Assembly: GCA_033296885.1 (NCBI GenBank)
Contig: MU863875.1
Span: forward strand, 62,001 to 126,000
Source: Triangularia verruculosa
Lineage: Eukaryota > Ascomycota > Sordariomycetes > Sordariales > Podosporaceae
Direction: 5' to 3'
Length of the DNA: 64,000 nucleotides
Shown: one piece after another, positions 61,782 to 64,000 of the stretch
Numbering within the stretch: the first letter of the stretch is position 1
Layout: every line of letters starts with the position of its first letter
Translations under genes and position numbers: made by a program
The notes under the pieces: generated by a model
Told to the model about the DNA's origin: nothing
Database searches by the model: none
Seen by the model: only the letters and a program-made list of their open reading frames with translations

Positions 61782-64000
61782 TACGGGTTAGGGACATCAT
61801 GGACATGGTCATGGAGTTGGGGATGGGGGGTTGGAACATGGACAATGGACTTGACATATTGCGTATATGGAGCTTTGAGTGTTTTTGCATTTGTGTTTTT
61901 TCGCGTTGAATTTTGCTTTTGTGATTGCGGGGTCGGAGTTGGTGGATATAAGGTATGTCTACTCTTTTTGACGACATTCGGAGCATGATGCTAACGAAAA
62001 CACAGAACACTTGATAAGCAGTCCTGACCTGATGGCACGAGCATCACGGTTCCAGTTGGCAACCTGAGCCTTCTCTCTCTCTGTTCAACACCCAAGCACC
62101 ATACCAAGAAATGGGAACTGCGGAGCTATCCCGAACATCATGGGCGCAACACGTTGGGGTGGATTCTGACGTTGGTTTGCTATCATGAGGAGGAGGATTT
62201 CTTTCCGATTGGGCCCCAGGCCGATATCGTCTATTCAGGACGTCATTTCTCCATAGGAGACAAATAAAACCGCGTTGATTTCATGTTCTAAACGCTGCGT
62301 GATACCGATGCTTGAGAATCTGATGTGTTCTTTCCTATGCAGCTGACCTCTGTGATGATGATATCCTGACGGCGGTGAGCAGCCTGCCAGCCAGACAGAG
62401 GTCTGAGAGAAGACTCCATGACGATGTGACCCCTCAATTGAACGGGAATCTGCAATTGACAGAGGTCTAGATTCTCGTGTTCTGGTGTTTGCCTGATGTC
62501 TCTGAAGGAAAGGCGGAGTTGATGCCGGCTGGGTTACACAAGACTTCGGGAGCGCGCAGGATCTCTCCACTTGGGAGTCTGTCATCGGCTTGTTGAGGAC
62601 CAATGGGCTGGTGTCTTCAAGGAGACGGTGTTTGAAGAGAGGGGGAGCGGTGTGAAGATGGCAAACAAGATGAAATCTGATTCCGGATATCGGAGACAGA
62701 TGAGGGCATTTTCTTGTCATTTGGGGAGGAGTAGACGAGGTGGAAATGTGTATAAGTAGATGACATTCTCACCGTCAACAACTTCTCTTTCCTCATCAGC
62801 ATCTTCTTCCTTCAACATCTTCTTCTTTCTTCAACATCTTCTTCCTTCAACATCTTCTACTTTCAACGTCTTCTTCCTTCAACATCTTCATCTTCGCAAC
62901 AACTCTTATCCATAAATCGCCTTCAGCAGCGCTTCTTCATCAATTTTTCTTCCGCCTCTTCCACTCTTCATTTCTTTTGCCTCTATATATTCAACCAACC
63001 AACAAAATGACTTTTCAAGTCACGGCTTCTCAGCCCCCCACCACCAGTACCTTACCTACCTGACCTTCTATCTCCACACCACCACCACCACCTATCTCAC
63101 CACACTATCACCGGTACACCTACCTACCTGCCGTACCCTTTTGTCACCACTTACCATGTGACATACCTCGCTCACTACCTCAACGTCACCAACAATCCTG
63201 CACCTACCTAGGGTTGTTTAGGTTCTCTGTTTGGCTCGGCCTGCGCGCGTGCGGGTCCCACCCAGTGAGCGATACCTGTATCCACCCCATCCTGGTCAAG
63301 AGGTCGGAGGGTCTGCCGTCCGCTTTGATCACCTACCTGCCTAGGTATGTGCCTTAGGCGCCGGGACATTGCCATCCTACCTCAACGGCATCGAGGCGGC
63401 GGCTGTGGATAACTTCGGCCTCGACGATGGGAACAGATTGATGCTGGCGGCGGAACGACCGACTGTGGAGCACTCAAGGCCGTGGCCATGAAGCCGCCTT
63501 TAGCGGAGCAAATTCAAGATGTCAGGGGGATAGGAATTGGCTCCATGTTGATCGATCAGCATTCCGGGAGCTGGTTGAGGACAGGCTGAAAGGTCATCGC
63601 GAGCTGTCCCCTCAGCTTCCCAACAATCTTCCTCTGCTATTATCCCAACACGTTGCTTTCCACGATGCTTGAGCGTCACGTTCAAATTACTGGTACGTAT
63701 CTATCACCTCTTCCCTCTGCTCAATGCTCCCGGCGCGGTTTGCTAACGGTGCATTTGCTGAACAGCTTGGTCCCGCTCTTCATGTCGACTACCTACCTGA
63801 CTGTGTTTTGCTGTTTGAGACTATTCCCATCCACCTACCTCGGGTCTATCCATCAGCTTTCTCATCATCCGCTTTTCGATGAGAATCGCCAATCTTCCCA
63901 GAGTTTCAACCTCATTCCTATATATACTCAACACTTCAACAACTGGCCGCTGGCCATCTTTCTTTTCATCATTTCTTCTCGACAAGTGGCATCTAGCCAT
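61782..64000. other. Gene-poor right end
   Basis: No gene is firmly supported. A promoter-like arrangement (TATATATT near 62984 and ATG at 63007 in CAACAAAATGAC) leads only to an 18-codon frame. CCTACCT words are frequent from 63050 on. A short protein-like frame (LPSYLNGIEAAAVDNFGLDD) lies at about 63370-63490 but has no start. Confidence 0.35.
62801..62890 (+). repeat. CATCTTCTTCCTTCAA-type tandem repeats
   Basis: About five imperfect units of 15-22 nt built from TTCAACATCTTCTTCC, a pyrimidine-rich minisatellite about 100 nt upstream of the TATA-like box at 62984. Confidence 0.7.

Noticed and set aside
62235..62720. 161-codon open frame on the minus strand
   Set aside because: No recognisable domain, irregular composition, no promoter or splice support.
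1..64000. CRISPR arrays, prokaryotic operons or prophage
   Set aside because: Gene structure with spliceosomal introns throughout shows a eukaryotic nuclear genome, and no regularly spaced direct repeats with unique spacers were seen.

Overview
The window reads as about 64 kb of nuclear chromosome from a filamentous ascomycete, most likely a sordariomycete close to the Sordariales. I infer this from short introns (about 50-70 nt, GTRNGT donors, CTAAC/CTGAC branch points), long 5' UTRs with their own introns, a dispersed 5S rRNA relic, CCTACCT-rich gene-poor DNA, and the gene set (744-residue NADH dehydrogenase 78 kDa subunit, secreted GH15 glucoamylase with CBM20, UreG, Atg37). It is eukaryotic, so there are no operons; neighbouring genes often share divergent promoters.

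Layout, left to right. 0-5 kb: 5' part of an F-box gene running off the left edge, BRX1, a Rab11/Ypt31 GTPase. 5-11 kb: a large chromodomain protein whose reading frame is crossed by two in-frame UAG codons. 11-19 kb: nicotinamide riboside kinase facing a type 2 peptidyl-tRNA hydrolase, then UTP7 facing TSR1 (both 40S ribosome biogenesis), then a secreted DJ-1/PfpI protein. 21-28.7 kb: UreG, a Pumilio protein, mitochondrial ribosomal protein S33 facing an RNase III. 30-36 kb: ATG37 (peroxisomal acyl-CoA binding) tail to tail with a KPWE-domain PEX39-like protein, then a mitochondrial PP2C phosphatase. 36-39 kb: an accessory patch with a 5S rRNA pseudogene, tRNA scraps, a tRNA-Ser-like gene split by a structured insert, a DEDDh exonuclease-domain gene and a Mutator-like MITE. 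39-46 kb: two membrane proteins and complex I NUO78. 46-52 kb: a coiled-coil protein whose frame continues for 691 residues past a UAG, then SNU66/SART1. 54-58 kb: glucoamylase and an unknown membrane protein. 60-62 kb: a small Myb-like protein whose last intron is fully open when retained. 62-64 kb: gene-poor repeats.

The most interesting signal is recoding. Two unrelated genes have long, clearly protein-like sequence in the same frame after a stop, with no convincing intron to remove it, and all three interrupting stops are UAG. Sordariomycetes carry out perithecium-specific A-to-I mRNA editing with a strong preference for UAG, turning it into UGG (Trp). One of the UAGs sits in a perfect GCUU/AAGC hairpin with the A as first loop base. 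The idea that these stops are edited is inference; the frames and stops are directly visible.

Other themes: four ribosome or rRNA maturation genes (BRX1, UTP7, TSR1, an RNase III) lie within 27 kb, and two peroxisome genes are adjacent. Exon boundaries were set by eye from splice consensus and family motifs; every spliced CDS given sums to a whole number of codons.
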